A stretch of 64,000 bases of DNA from Selaginella moellendorffii (GCF_000143415.4 NW_003314281.1:1859149-1923148), one strand, 5' to 3'. Counted from the first letter of the stretch, positions 32,224 to 42,945 are shown. Made by a program: numbers and translations. Notes: a model not told the origin generated them from the letters alone.

Positions 32224-34306
32224 TCAGGTGTGTCTACTCCTGTTTCTGTTCCAATGGGATTGTTTGTACTTGCTTTCAGATAGCAAGCATGTCGGTGGCA
32301 GTACGTATCTCGCAGATGATCCGTAAGCGTTTTGGCAAAAGCTGCTAGCTTGGCTGTTCTTGTATTGTAAGGCCACGTCGTCGAGAGAAATCTTATGACA
32401 AGGATTCGTCGGATTGCAACGAAACATGACTGCAACTTGTGAAGCAGAGGATCCTTTTATGTCTGAATATTTTACGTTACTTATTAGAAGTCCTCGCTTC
32501 GACGCTCCTGCCATCTGCGGTTCCAAGTAAGTATACACCTCAATAAAAGCCTGCTTACCCGCTTTGGTGTGCAGGTTCCAGAGTGTTCGTGGTCGCAGTA
32601 ATATTGATCAATAAGGATTGGGTTTTTTACACGCAGCATGGTAATGTGTTCGAAGACGAAGTCGTGTGCCCATCCTCGTCCACCCTGCCACAGAACAAGC
32701 AAACCAACGTTTTGAAAGTCGGTAATACTTCGTTTACCTCCCATGTTTTGATCCTCAGGCCATTCTGTGTATCTCTTAGGAAAGCGTTTCGGACTTTTAC
32801 ATGCGAGACGCGGTCGAAACTTTGCCTTTTCTTCCCTAAGCTTCCGATGCTACATCATCAAAGAGAAAAGGTGAGGCAGCGAACTCTAGCTCTTGCCTGA
32901 GCACCTGATTCCATGGCCAGGGCCGCAGGAGACATCCTCTATTACGACGTGTGATGTGCCGGGGCCAATGGATATGCAGTCGTCACCTATCAGGATAATA
33001 AGATAACAACCTTTCGAACTTTCAACAACAAGTACCTGTGGAAATGGTGGTTTGGACTATTGACACCGATTCCGAACGTTCGAGGTGTATCCCATCCGTG
33101 TTGGGACTGTCTTCTGGCGAAGAAACCGTCAAGTGCCTCAAAACTGCATTCGAGCAAGATGAAAGATCAAGATGCATTTGCTGGCTGTTGGTGATTGTCA
33201 GCCCGTCCACTTCAACGTGCTGGCAATGTCTGAAAGTAAGTGCCTACAAGAAAAGAGACTTCCAGTTTCTTTATAGAAAAAAAGCAGTGGCGAATACTTA
33301 CTGTAGGTGCTCGTCGACATGGCTAAGAAAAAAAGAGGTGAGTAGTCTGTCTTTTTAACGTCTCGATGCAAAAGCTTACTTCGTTAACGTTGCGCTTGCA
33401 GGACTGCATCCACCAGTTTTGGCCTTTCCCGTCAATTGTACCCGTTCCAACCAGTCTAAAGTTCGTGACTCTTTTTATGAGAATCCATGTCTGGATGTCG
33501 AAGCCTTTCCACAGATTCCGGTTATCAGGTGCTATGACGCTCCCATCTATCTGGTATTATTTTGATATAAAGGTGAGAGGCGTCGTCGCAAGCCATACCT
33601 GTAAAGTGAAGTTGTTTTGGCATGGACCTTTTAGCGTGACTGGATACACGAGGTAAACTTGCCCACTTGGCACCAGCATCATAGAGCTTTTGTTTTTCCT
33701 TTGCCGGCATGCCCGCTGCCAGGTGCTGATAAAGGACTGCACTAACCACGGCCCTGCTTCGTGAATGAAACAGAAAAATGAGCATCGTGTACGTACCTGG
33801 GTGTCGTTTGCGATGCCGTTCCCAATGGCTCCAAAGTCATCCACGCTGAAGACCCCTTCGTATTCTCTGCGTCCAGTCGAAGATGGCGGCGGTCTGAGAG
33901 AAGACGTCGGCGGAGCGGGTGCTATAAAATCAAAAGACGACGGCGCAAGCGACGACAGGTCGGACGCCTGTGGAGCTAGAGACGCCAGTCTGTGATCGTT
34001 AGCAGCACCAGGTGCAAGAGGTTCTATCACAAATGCTGGGCCGGGAGTCTGCTGTGGACTGGACTGGGGTGGATTCGGGAAAAAGCTAGGATTCGGCTCA
34101 AAAGCAAAAGGTGGACGGCTGCTACTTTCCTGCTGCTGTGGTCCATCTGGTGCTGGCGAACTCGACTGAAAAGGTGGCTGCCAAGACAGAGGCCTTTCAC
34201 CTGGCGGCAGCAAGTCGGGCGGCGGTGCTTTTGTGATCGACGACGCGTCTCTCATCATGCACGCCGTCGTTACAAGTAGCAGCAGGAACAATGAACTCGT
34301 CGTCAT
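32224..34306 (-). CDS. Polygalacturonase (glycoside hydrolase family 28)
   Basis: Secreted pectinase that hydrolyses alpha-1,4-galacturonan in cell walls. Nine exons (high to low): 34306-33797, 33736-33599, 33550-33380, 33322-33302, 33243-33036, 32986-32905, 32849-32738, 32684-32559 and 32514-32224. They give 552 residues, including a 21-base fourth exon encoding PCRRAPT. All four family motifs are present: SPNTDG (about residue 326), GDDC (350), CGPGHG (370) and RIK (409), containing the catalytic aspartates and histidine. The N-terminus has a signal peptide ([11 protein letters not shown]). Unusually, about 130 Pro/Ser/Ala-rich residues sit between it and the catalytic domain (which starts at [13 protein letters not shown]), suggesting a wall-anchoring or linker segment. 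Upstream in-frame ATGs exist on the minus strand; I chose the one just before the signal peptide. Confidence 0.93.
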
Positions 34307-34710
34307 TGCTGTTCCAGCAGCAGCAGGACGGCAACAGCATGTCCGACGACGGGAGCAAAGGCATATGACGGTGTGTAGGCGTCCAGCGAAACCAGGGGAC
34401 CGGGAACAGGAAGAAACGCAAAGAATGCCGGGTGTGCTGCTGTACCGTCCAGAGCTGAGACACGATTCTTCGCGGCATCGTATTAAAATGCTCAAAATGC
34501 CGAACGCATTGTGCACCGGTTTAGAGTGTTTAAGACAGGGAAAACCGGGACAACACCAAGATTGCCATCAGTCCTATCGTCCACTGACACCAACGTGCCT
34601 GGCGTGGCTATCTCGACGTTAGCTCGTTACATGGGAGAAAAGCTGCAAAAGTCAGTTACGCAGCAAACCCGAGCTTTTACTACTATAAGTCAGGTACTTC
34701 ACCAATTTTC
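34307..34710. other. Upstream flank of polygalacturonase and 3' flank of the calmodulin-like gene
   Basis: I see no gene supported by splice sites or similarity. The minus-strand frame of the polygalacturonase first exon stays open upstream to about 34516, so its true start could be somewhat earlier. Confidence 0.5.
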
Positions 34711-35431
34711 TTATTGCCTTGGCATGACTATCTTTACGAACTCGGGGTAGCTAACTTTGCCATCTTTGTCTGTGTCAGCTTCTCTCACCATGTCTGCGAT
34801 CTCTTCGTCCGTGAACGACTCGCCGAGCTGGTGCATAACATGCTTTAACTGCGAGGGAATACGTACGTATAAAAAAGAGAAAAAAGACAGCTTTTCTTTT
34901 TTCTCGTTACCTCAATCTCTGTGATAAAACCATCTCTGTTTCTGTCCAGGACTGTGAAGGCTTCCTTGAGATCTTCCTCGGCATCTGCGTCCTGTGAAGA
35001 TCATGGAAAGATCTGGGGGAGCATCACTCAGCTTGTCCCAAGAAGCAAGCTCGCGACAAGGGTACATACCTTCATCTTGCGGGCCATGAGCACCAGAAAT
35101 TCTGTCCAGTCGATTGTGCCGTTGCCATCGACGTCCACCTCGTTGATCATGTCCAGGAGCTCCGTGTCGCTGGGGTTTTGTCCCAAGGAACGCATCACAA
35201 TGCCCAGTTCCTTGGTGGTGATGGATCCTGGCGACGGTGACGAGTGTGTAAGTTTTTCTATTCTCTTTCGCTTCATTTTCAGTTGCTTCTTTTTTTCAGG
35301 AAGACAAGAAGAGTACCATCTCCATCCTTGTCGAAGAGGCTGAAGGCATCCCTGAACTCTCGCAGTTGCTCCTCGGTGAGCCCCTCGATGATCTTGTCTT
35401 GGCTGGCAGTGCTCGTCTCGGACGCCTCCAT
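34711..35431 (-). CDS. Calmodulin-like protein, four EF hands
   Basis: Calcium sensor. Four exons (35431-35317, 35227-35070, 34991-34911, 34848-34711) encode 163 residues. The four EF-hand loops start at residues 34 (DKDGDGSITTKE), 70 ([12 protein letters not shown]), 107 ([12 protein letters not shown]) and 143 ([12 protein letters not shown]). All keep acidic residues at positions 1 and 12, so all four should bind calcium. It differs from canonical 149-residue calmodulin by a 13-residue N-terminal extension ([13 protein letters not shown]) and by substitutions such as FRDAFSLF and FVKIVMPRQ at the end, so I call it calmodulin-like. No prenylation or myristoylation signal is seen. Confidence 0.95.
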
Positions 35432-35790
35432 GCTGCCGCGCCAATTGTGGCGGTTACAAAGCGAGCATATTCTGGTTCAACTCAAACTGTGTAAGTTTCT
35501 TATAAGATCGTTTTGTGTTATTGCAGTGACATGTCATGGTAAGCAAACTTCCGTCCTGCCTCTGCCGGAATTTTCACGTAAAACGATCTAACTTCTGCTT
35601 TGTTGAAGGTGCAACGAACTCTCGATTCAACGATTTTTACGTGGAAAGTCTTTTAAAATTCGAGTCGGAAGAAACAGCACGCGGTCCTTTTGTCTGGCTC
35701 TTCGTTCGCACGCTGGACCTTGTCCGACCGATTGGAGTGGAACCAGTCGCTGGGATCTATAAAACCGCGAGGTATTTCCATCCATTTGTC
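35432..35790. promoter_or_regulatory. Shared upstream region of the calmodulin-like gene and a small secreted peptide gene
   Basis: The flanking genes diverge. On the plus strand a TATA-like CTATAAAACC at about 35757-35766 lies some 25-30 bases before the peptide ATG, so the 5' UTR there would be very short. Confidence 0.55.
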
Positions 35791-36006
35791 ATGGCTCGCA
35801 AGTTTCACGCATTGCTCTTGGCAGTGCTGCTTCTTCTTGCGCTTGGGAGCAATCGCACTGAGGCGAGTCGCTCGAAATTGGTGGGTAGCAGTGGAGAGCA
35901 ATCACGCGCAAGCTCGCAAAAGTCCACAGATCCTTCGGGATCATCCTCGCAGGGAATCGATATAGATGGCAATAGATACAATGTAGTCACTACTGTGAGA
36001 GGATGA
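35791..36006 (+). CDS. Small secreted peptide, unrecognised
   Basis: 71-residue intronless ORF with a strong signal peptide (ALLLAVLLLLALGSN) and a short, hydrophilic, Ser-rich mature region without cysteines, ending in DIDGNRYNVVTTVRG. This layout (signal peptide, variable Ser/Gln-rich spacer, short distinctive C-terminus) is that of plant peptide-hormone precursors. The terminal motif does not match CLE, CEP, RGF, PSK, PSY, IDA or CIF peptides as I know them. A TATA box just upstream supports a real gene. It could still be a chance ORF; similarity searches in other lycophytes would tell. Confidence 0.55.
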   Translation: MARKFHALLLAVLLLLALGSNRTEASRSKLVGSSGEQSRASSQKSTDPSGSSSQGIDIDGNRYNVVTTVRG

Positions 36007-36135
36007 CGCGCGGTATATATCATTCGTCCATGACGCGCGGTGCGCCGCCGTAAAAGCTTTGTTAGTTCCAACCAAGCACAATTATCAGAGTCGAGAGCAG
36101 CACAATGCTTAGATAAACATCTGTCAAAAAGTTCT

Positions 36136-36207
36136 CGCCGTTGCCGGGGATCGAACCCGGGTCGTCCGCGTGACAGGCGGAAATACTCACCACTATACTA
36201 CAACGAC
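36136..36207 (-). tRNA. tRNA-Asp(GUC), copy 1
   Basis: A 72-base cloverleaf on the minus strand: acceptor GTCGTTG with CAACGGC (one G-T pair), anticodon GTC in a CCGCC/GGCGG-type stem (CCGCCTGTCACGCGG), T-arm CCGGGTTCGATCCCCGG. A TTTTT terminator follows on the minus strand (36126-36130). Identical in sequence to the copy at 37674-37745. Confidence 0.97.
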
Positions 36208-36270
36208 ATTAGACAATCAGTAGACCCAAATATTTGTTGTTACTGCTATCACTTCCGGAATGGCGGTGCT

Positions 36271-37392
36271 TTACTCTTTGAAGAAGTGTATGAGCAAGGA
36301 GTTCACTTCCTCGGGCGAGTCTTCCTCCACGAAATGGCCGCCGGGAACAACAGCGACATCGACAAGGTTGGGAACGTCTCGCTTCATTCCACCGCCGGTC
36401 ACGTACTCGTCCAGGCCCGGGACCTTGCGCACGTAGTCGTCTTTGCCAGTGATGTAGAGGCAGCGGCTCGTCACTGCCATGTTGATCCAGGGAGCCAAGA
36501 GCTCAAACGTCCTGCGCCCAAAATCGATCAAACTCGATCCAGGAAACGCGCGTACAAACCTCATGAGATTGCGATACGTGAAGCACAACGGGCCTTCGAA
36601 ACCGGACTTCTCGTAGAGCTCCGACTGGACTTTGATAAACTCCTCGGTGAGCCAACTCGGGGTGGTGTCCGAGGTGGTGACCAAATCCATGATCTCCTCG
36701 TCAGGCCCGGCGATCTGGAGCTCGGACCGGCAGAAAAGCGTGTAAATGTTCTTGAGCACGGTGGCCGTGTCGAATCGAGCGAAGTCTTTCTCGGCTCGCC
36801 CAGGCACCTGGAAACGAATTATAGATCAGCCGTGAGCAGCAGCATTCACGGACTTACAGCAAAGCGATTCACGTAGAATCCTTCTTCCGTGGGAAATCCA
36901 AAAGGTGGAGCTCCTCCGGCTCCCGTGAAGGGAACTCCAAGAGAAGCATAGGCTCTCACTAGATCCGGCCTCATGCGACACATGTTCCAGCCGATGAATG
37001 CTCCAATGTCATGACCAACAACGAACACCTACGATCGAGAGGATTACAAACAGTAGGAAGGAAGAGCTCATCAAGGATCACGTACAGGGTCTCCTCCAAG
37101 GGCATAGACGAGACCCACAATGTCTCCCAGGAGATCCAGGGGCGAGAGCTTCAAGTTGCCGGATGAATCCTTGGGACACTCGGTGAGCCCAAAGCCTCGC
37201 AAGTCTGGAGCAACGGCGTGGAATCCAGCGTCCGCCAGCGCCTTGAGTTGGAACCTCCATGTATACCACGTCTCAGGGAAGCCATGGAGCAGCAGCACGG
37301 TCGGCCCTCCTGATCAAATCATTGTCGCAAAATTCATCTTTCTCTCCTTTCGGTTTTAGTACGATAATGCGGTGCGTGGCTCCTTCCGCCAT
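36271..37392 (-). CDS. Epoxide-hydrolase-like alpha/beta hydrolase, 5' end unclear
   Basis: Soluble epoxide hydrolases open epoxides of fatty acids and other lipids to diols. Three solid exons (37309-37086, 37028-36858, 36807-36271) encode about 310 residues. They contain the oxyanion-hole motif HGFPETWYTW, the nucleophile elbow GHDIGA (Asp), an acid in GKDDYV, and the catalytic His in PGGHFVEEDSPEEV. The first exon is the problem: an ATG at 37392 starts MAEGATHRII, as expected for the family, but it cannot be joined in frame to GPTVLLLHGF with a GT..AG intron, and the usual stretch between the two is missing. A stop lies just upstream in the downstream frame. This is either a 5' defect or a start exon I cannot see. 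Flanked by identical tRNA-Asp genes. Confidence 0.8.
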
Positions 37393-37673
37393 GGCCAGTG
37401 AAGAATGCAAGAACTCTTTGCGCTAAGATTCCACAGTAAACAAGCATAAAAAAACGCCATCAATGCCAACCTGACGTATGATGATCGACTCTACGAGTCC
37501 ATGACCTCGACCGCAAACTCTCATGATCATGAAATGAATCGAATTTATTGGTTTGTTGTTGCCAATGATACACCAGTATCTTAAACCTCTTGAAAAAATT
37601 CTTCTTCTCTACGTAGCGGTAACTTCTTTGCTATCTATATATGGCATGAAGGATTAAACACCAATCCTACTCT
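37393..37673. other. Intergenic between epoxide-hydrolase-like gene and second tRNA-Asp
   Basis: No gene seen. If the epoxide hydrolase has a further 5' exon it should be here; I find no stretch encoding the missing family segment. Confidence 0.4.
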
Positions 37674-37745
37674 CGCCGTTGCCGGGGATCGAACCCGGGT
37701 CGTCCGCGTGACAGGCGGAAATACTCACCACTATACTACAACGAC
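37674..37745 (-). tRNA. tRNA-Asp(GUC), copy 2
   Basis: Identical to the tRNA-Asp at 36136-36207, including two bases beyond the discriminator. Unlike copy 1, no run of four or more T follows within 25 bases downstream on the minus strand, so RNA polymerase III termination may be less tight. Confidence 0.96.
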
Positions 37746-37927
37746 AATACACTTTAAAAATCGTCGCGAGTTCCACACTTTGTTCTTGGCAGCGAGTTAC
37801 CACATCTGATCATGCGTTGCTTCGCAATCACCCAAGGTGTGATTGATGGAAACTCTACTGCAGGAACAAAAAAGAATACGACCGTATAGAATATAAAAGC
37901 CAGCCAAAAACAAAACACCGCCTCTCT

Positions 37928-39584
37928 TCACTTGAAGCACTTAGCCTCGAGCAGCTTCTCGCCCTCGATCACGTCCGGCTCTTCGAAGTAAGCGTTGATG
38001 CGCTCCTTGTGGACGTGATCCGTGGGGTCGGCCTTGGTCCACTCGTACAGCTCCAGATCGTAGCACTCGTCCCTGACTTGCTGCGGGATCTCCGGCCCCC
38101 GGAACAGCCACACCCCCTTGATCTTGTACGGCGGTTGGTCGCCCAGGATGCAAATCTTGGCGAACGCGTACTTCCGGATGAAATCCATGCGCTGCAGGAA
38201 TCCCGACACCTTGTTCATCGTCACGAAAGGCACCGTGTTCTCATCGTTGTACTTGTAGTCGCAGAACCACAGGGAGTATCCCTCGGGGTCATACATGTCC
38301 CAGAATCCTGCAAGGGAAGAGATCAGAATCAGCATTTTCAAGCGATCAATGGAAACACCACTTGTACCTTTGAGAGCAACTTCTGCGAAGTCCTTGGCCT
38401 TGGTGTTGGAGTAGAGCCTCTTCCAGTCGTCCAAAACCATGGGACTCGGTGGCAGCAAGTCGAGAGGATTCTTGGCTTTCGGCTTGGGAGCCTCCTCCTC
38501 ATCAGCGGCCGGGGCCTCCTCTTTCGGCTTGGGTGGCGCCTCTTCCTTGGGCTTGGGCTTGGGAGCCTCCGCTTTCGCCTTTGATGGCCTTGGAGTCTGC
38601 GAGCCTCGCGGTGCCTGTCCCTTGGCAGGGGGAGGGGGGAGCTCCACTGAACCACGGACAATCTCCCCGAGGATTTTCTTGAACGCCGGCTGAGCGGAAA
38701 CGGTCCAGAAGTATCTCTCGACGTGAGGGAAAGGGGCCATGAACTCCTCCGAAAAAACTCCCGACCGGAATCCCCAGGTCAAGTTGCAGATTGTGATTAC
38801 GTCCGCCAGGGTAACGAAGTGACCCACGAGATATGTCCGAGATGCGAGGTAACTGTTGAGGGCACCGAAAGCCCGCTTGATCGCCTCAATGGCATGCTCT
38901 TCCACCTTCACAAGAATTACACAAGTCACAAACGCCTGGAGAACAGCTAGAAGAAGCAAAGTACAAACCTCTGGCGCGTAAGGGAGGTATCCAAAGCGTG
39001 GATACAACCACCTCCCCAAGCTGGTATCGACTTCGGTAGTCGCGAAGTCAATCCACTGATCAACGAGGGCCTAGAGAGAAAAAAGCAAAAACGTAAACAT
39101 AGAACCTAGACATGGAAGATAGAAGCACAACAAATGCTACTTACAGTCTGATACACTGTCGACCCGGTCAGTTTTCCCTTGAGATTGGCCACTGAAAATC
39201 CAGCAAACAATGTTAGTACGTCTCTTGCCAAAACCAGGATCTTCTCACCGTATCTAGCAATCGCATTGCTCTCACTGATCGGACCATCCGGTGTCTCTAG
39301 CACGGGCACCTAAAAGAAAATTCATCACAAATCGCCCAGCGCTCATCCAAAATTCTCACCTTTCCCAACGGATTCAGCTTCAAGAACTCGGGCGTCTTGT
39401 TGCTCACTCCCATCTCGAAATCAGGAACCAGATCGACCTTGACTCCCACAATCTCGGCCACGATGAGAACTTTGTGCGCATTTTTGTTGATCCCGGCATT
39501 CACATGGAGTACCTGCGCGAGAATTCAGCTGAGCGCCTGCAAATCGACGAGGAAAGAGAAGCAATCACGCACCAGTCCCGCCAT
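37928..39584 (-). CDS. Translation elongation factor 1B gamma (eEF1B-gamma)
   Basis: Structural subunit of the guanine-nucleotide exchange complex for eEF1A; cytosolic. Seven exons (39584-39573, 39512-39360, 39309-39249, 39191-39145, 39070-38969, 38905-38368, 38307-37928) give 430 residues; the first exon is only 12 bases (MAGL). The N-terminal half is a glutathione-S-transferase fold (PVLETPDGPISESNAIARYV; VTLADVITICNLTWGF). A Lys/Pro/Glu/Ala-rich hinge (KPKEEAPPKPKEEAP) leads to the conserved C-terminal eEF1-gamma domain (GFWDMYDPEGYSLWFCDYKY; GVWLFRGPEIP) ending EAKCFK. Length is close to other plant eEF1B-gamma proteins (about 415). Confidence 0.97.
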
Positions 39585-39889
39585 CGCGCTCGCGCTCGGC
39601 CCTCCTCGTTGTTAACCCTAGCCGCCAATAAATCTTCATCTAGGGCTCGTTTGGACGCATCCCCGCCGTCTGTTCAGATCCGGCGAATATCCTAGAGCAT
39701 CTATTTGCCGAACTCCCAGATTTTCCATTCAAGAACACTGGCTCGGCCAGATTTGTGGCAGTCTTAGGTAGGGAATCCAGGCGCGGCTTGAGCGTTAGGT
39801 TCTCTCCTTTGAGCATGGCTGCGATTCTAGGGTCTCTTGCTCGGTCGATTCTTTCTTCTAGAGCATGAGGAAGGTTTTTCGATCCAACG

Positions 39890-41091
39890 ATGGCGCTGGT
39901 GATCGGCGCGGCTGCATGGTGTGCTAGGACGCTGCTCGTCCTTGTCCCGCTCGAAATCCCCATTCTCGGCGGCAACGCGGACGTGAGCGGCGGCAATATG
40001 AGCATTTGTGTCCCGGAGAATAGGCGCGAATGGATCCGCCAAGGAGAATCGCTCGTCAGATCCTCGATCGGGCGGGCGCTCTGCCAGGTACGATCCATAT
40101 TTCGAATCACTGGATGGATATTTCGTGATCGCTGATCGATTTCCATCGCTCCAGGTCTTGGATCTCGTGATCGACATCCCCGTAACGTCGCGCAAGTATG
40201 AATTCGCTCGCTCCCTGGCGGACAGGATCCTCGCGGACAACTCCCGCTATGGCGGCCCGGTGCTCAAGGAGATCAACATCCGTGCGCTGGAAGGGGGATT
40301 CTCCCGGACTGTCTTCCTGCTCACCAAGTGCCTGGCGCGCTTGCATCGCCAACAGCAGGTCGAGGCGTGGGCGTGGCCGTGGAGAATGCTCAAAGATCTC
40401 CCATTCTCGCTCATCTTCCACTGCCTTCCACCGCTGCTCACGTCCCTCAAGGACGGATTTGGCACCGCGCTACACAACCCACTCATGCAGATGATCGTTC
40501 CCGCGGGACTGTCGAGCGCCTGCGATGGCGGCAGCAGCAGTAGCAGCGAGATCGTGGCGGAGAAGCTGGCCAACGAGCTGCTGTGGATGGCGCAGCGCCT
40601 CAAGCAAAACTCGGCGCTGGAGGTTGCCATACTCCACTGGAGCTCCGCCACCCAACTAGCCCAGTGGTCTCTCACTTCCAGCTCTAGAGTCCAAAAGCTC
40701 CTCGTCAAGCTCTCAGGTAGCAACCATAATTTCTTTCTTTCTTCCTCCGGCCAACTCTGTTCTTTGTTTCTCTCTTGCAGCGTTTCTTTGTGCTGGGCTC
40801 GTTTCGCTGGATGTGGAGCTCCAGCCCGAGGTAACTCTGCGATTGTTGCTTCTCTGGCTGCCGCTGCTGTGTAGAACCAGCCATGCAATCGACGAGACGA
40901 CGCTGAGCTCCTCGGATAAGATCGACACGGAGCAAATCCTGTCCAAAGTCATCCAGCGCCTGCCCGATTCTTACCAGGAGCTTGTTCTCGCGATGTGGCT
41001 CACCGAGTACGTTGGTTCCTCGTCCGACTGGCCAAACATCCAAGGCTGCTACCACGGCTGGTGCCAGTCGACCCGCAAGCTCTACTATTGA
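39890..41091 (+). CDS. Unrecognised protein of 356 residues
   Basis: Three exons (39890-40087, 40155-40716, 40781-41091) join in frame. The protein begins with a hydrophobic Ala/Val/Leu stretch (MALVIGAAAWCARTLLVLV), which could be a signal anchor. It continues with helical, moderately charged sequence (DLVIDIPVTSRKYEFARSLA; FSRTVFLLTKCLARL; KLANELLWMAQRLKQNSALE). The third exon contains LQPEVTLRLLLLWLPLLC and ends LPDSYQELVLAMWLTEYVG ... WCQSTRKLYY. The clean splice structure and ordered composition indicate a real gene. I cannot name the family; it resembles a conserved plant protein of unknown function, not an enzyme with visible catalytic motifs. Confidence 0.7.
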
Positions 41092-41192
41092 TGAGAATAA
41101 GTATTCTTTGATATTGTTCGCGAGAAGAGGTACGTAGGATTTCCTGTAAGTATTTGAAGCGGTTTAATGTCCATTGGTGTGTTTTTGCGTTC

Positions 41193-42905
41193 TTATAACT
41201 CGGTGACGGTCTTGCCATGGACGAATTTCAGTGCCATGACGACGGTTTTGAGCAGTGCCACTGCCGCAGTGGAGAGATTTTCTAAGAATTCTTCAGTTGT
41301 GGGCCGCACGCCGTCGACGATGTCAGTGACTGACTTGAGAAGAATCGCTGGAACTGACAGGAGATTTGTCACGTACACGACTGCTGCTCCCTGCGAAGAA
41401 CGAAACGAGTTAAAAACAAAGGCAAGCTTTTGAATTTGCGCTTTGCCTCCATGTCTTTGATGGAGGCGTCGTTCGATTTGATTAGCTGCTCGTCTTGCTG
41501 GGTCATGTCTAAAGAGTTTCCAGTCGAGAGGTTGCCTTCCTGATAAAAGAGAGAGAGCTTATAAGAAACTAAAGCATGCTTGTAGAGTCAACCTTGAAAC
41601 CAAGAGCAGCGATCATGTTTGGGACTGCGGTACACTTTGTGGTGGCAATGCCATACGTATCAAAGATCTGGAACAACAAGGAAGAAAAGAACGGAGGATC
41701 AAATTAAAAAGTTATAAGAGGGACGCACCGGGATGGGGATTCTTCGATCGTGATAGGCTACTTGAGTCGCGAGAAAAACGTCTCCAACGCAAGCTCCTTT
41801 TGCCTGGAGGTTTGTAAAAGGAATTCGATCGATCCACCACCAATGCAAGCTTATCATTCGTCACCTTGAATCCGCCGGCAGTTCCAGCATTGATCACCAG
41901 GTCGGGTTGTAGAGCCTGGATCGCCGCGAATGTCGCAAGAGCTAATGGTACAGTTCCTACGTTGTCTACTCCTGCCAAGAACACAAACTACTTCAAAAAC
42001 TTTGTTTTAAGAAAATCACGAAGCACGGAAACTAAACAACAATTACTTCAAGCATGAGAAGAACCAAACTTTCAAGTTACCAAAGAAAATCACGATGAGA
42101 ATTTCTTCAAGCATGAGAAGAACCAAAACTATCAAGTTACCAAAGAAAATCACGATGGAAACTAAACAAAAATTTCTTCAAGCATGAGAAGAACCAAACT
42201 ATGAAGTTACCAAAATCACAACCACGAGAAATAAATCCAAACTATCATAGATAGACTAGCTAAGAACACAAAGGTAACTTGCCACAAAATTTCTTGAAGC
42301 ATGAGAAGAACCAAACTATCAAGTTACCAAATCACAACCACGAGAAATAAATCCAAACTATCATAGATAGACTTGCTAAGAACACAAAGATAACTTGCCA
42401 CAAAATTTTTTCCAAGAGAAAGAACCAAACTGTCAAGTTACCACCACCACGAGAAATAAATCCAAACTATCATAGGACTTGCTAAGAACACGAAGAATCT
42501 ATTGCTAAAACACAAAGAGCAACAAGAACACCAAGCAAGAGAAACAAAGAAAGACTCGCGTACCAAAAATGGGGCATTTCCCAGGCACTACCACATCAAT
42601 GTCGAGTAGTCCCTCTTCCAGGCTCCCAGTGTATCGGATCCACGGCACGCCCTTTGGAAAACTGATCCAAGCAAGAGCACAGAAGTGATCCAAATCCGAG
42701 CTAAGACGAGCAGTGCGAGGGATTTTGGGGGCTTACATTGCCGAATCGGCCTGAGTGAGCTTGAGCACATCCACGATCGGCATCGCCTCGGCGTGCATTG
42801 CTTAAGGGACGCTGTGATCAGGACGATCCATCGACATAGCAAGGACTTACCGATCACAAGGAGGACTCTCTGGATTGGCTTCGCCGGATTGATCGAGTTC
42901 TCCAT
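41193..42905 (-). CDS. MTN: 5'-methylthioadenosine nucleosidase (MTN)
   Basis: Hydrolyses 5'-methylthioadenosine to adenine and methylthioribose in the methionine-salvage (Yang) cycle, which recycles the by-product of ethylene, polyamine and nicotianamine synthesis. Eight exons (42905-42851, 42800-42737, 42661-42564, 41971-41865, 41803-41729, 41667-41593, 41539-41447, 41390-41193) encode 254 residues. Signatures: VIAMHAEAMP (catalytic Glu), KPDLVINAGTAGGF-like LQPDLVINAGTAGGF, YHDRRIPIP, STGNSLDM and DMEGAAVVYV. The second catalytic region (KSVTDIVDG) is intact. The intron after the DME codons starts with GC instead of GT. The third intron is unusually long (592 bases) and made of degenerate tandem repeats. 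Start codon 40 bp from that of the divergent carrier gene. Confidence 0.96.
41990..42540. repeat. Degenerate tandem repeats inside an MTN intron
   Basis: The third intron of the MTN gene contains several imperfect copies of units built from CATGAGAAGAACCAAAC, ATCAAGTTACC, AATCACGA and ATAAATCCAAACTATCATAG. Unit length varies from about 60 to 110 bases. The other introns of the gene are about 50-75 bases, so the repeats account for the extra length. Confidence 0.85.
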
Positions 42906-42945
42906 TTTGAAAAACCCTAAGTGATATTTTGGGGTTTTACACGAA
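42906..42945. promoter_or_regulatory. 40-bp divergent gap between MTN and carrier start codons
   Basis: The two coding regions start back to back. At 40 bases there is no room for two separate core promoters without overlap of transcripts or 5' UTRs. Transcription of one or both genes must begin within the other's 5' region, or the true starts differ slightly from those chosen. Confidence 0.6.

Noticed and set aside
36040-36876. 278-residue plus-strand open frame
   Set aside because: Runs through a tRNA-Asp gene and antisense to the epoxide-hydrolase-like exon; no similarity of its own.
38009-38584. Plus-strand 191-residue open frame over eEF1B-gamma
   Set aside because: Antisense shadow of the Lys/Pro/Glu-rich hinge.
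41990-42540. Possible CRISPR-like array
   Set aside because: Repeats are degenerate and of uneven length, without unique equal-length spacers, and lie inside a plant intron.
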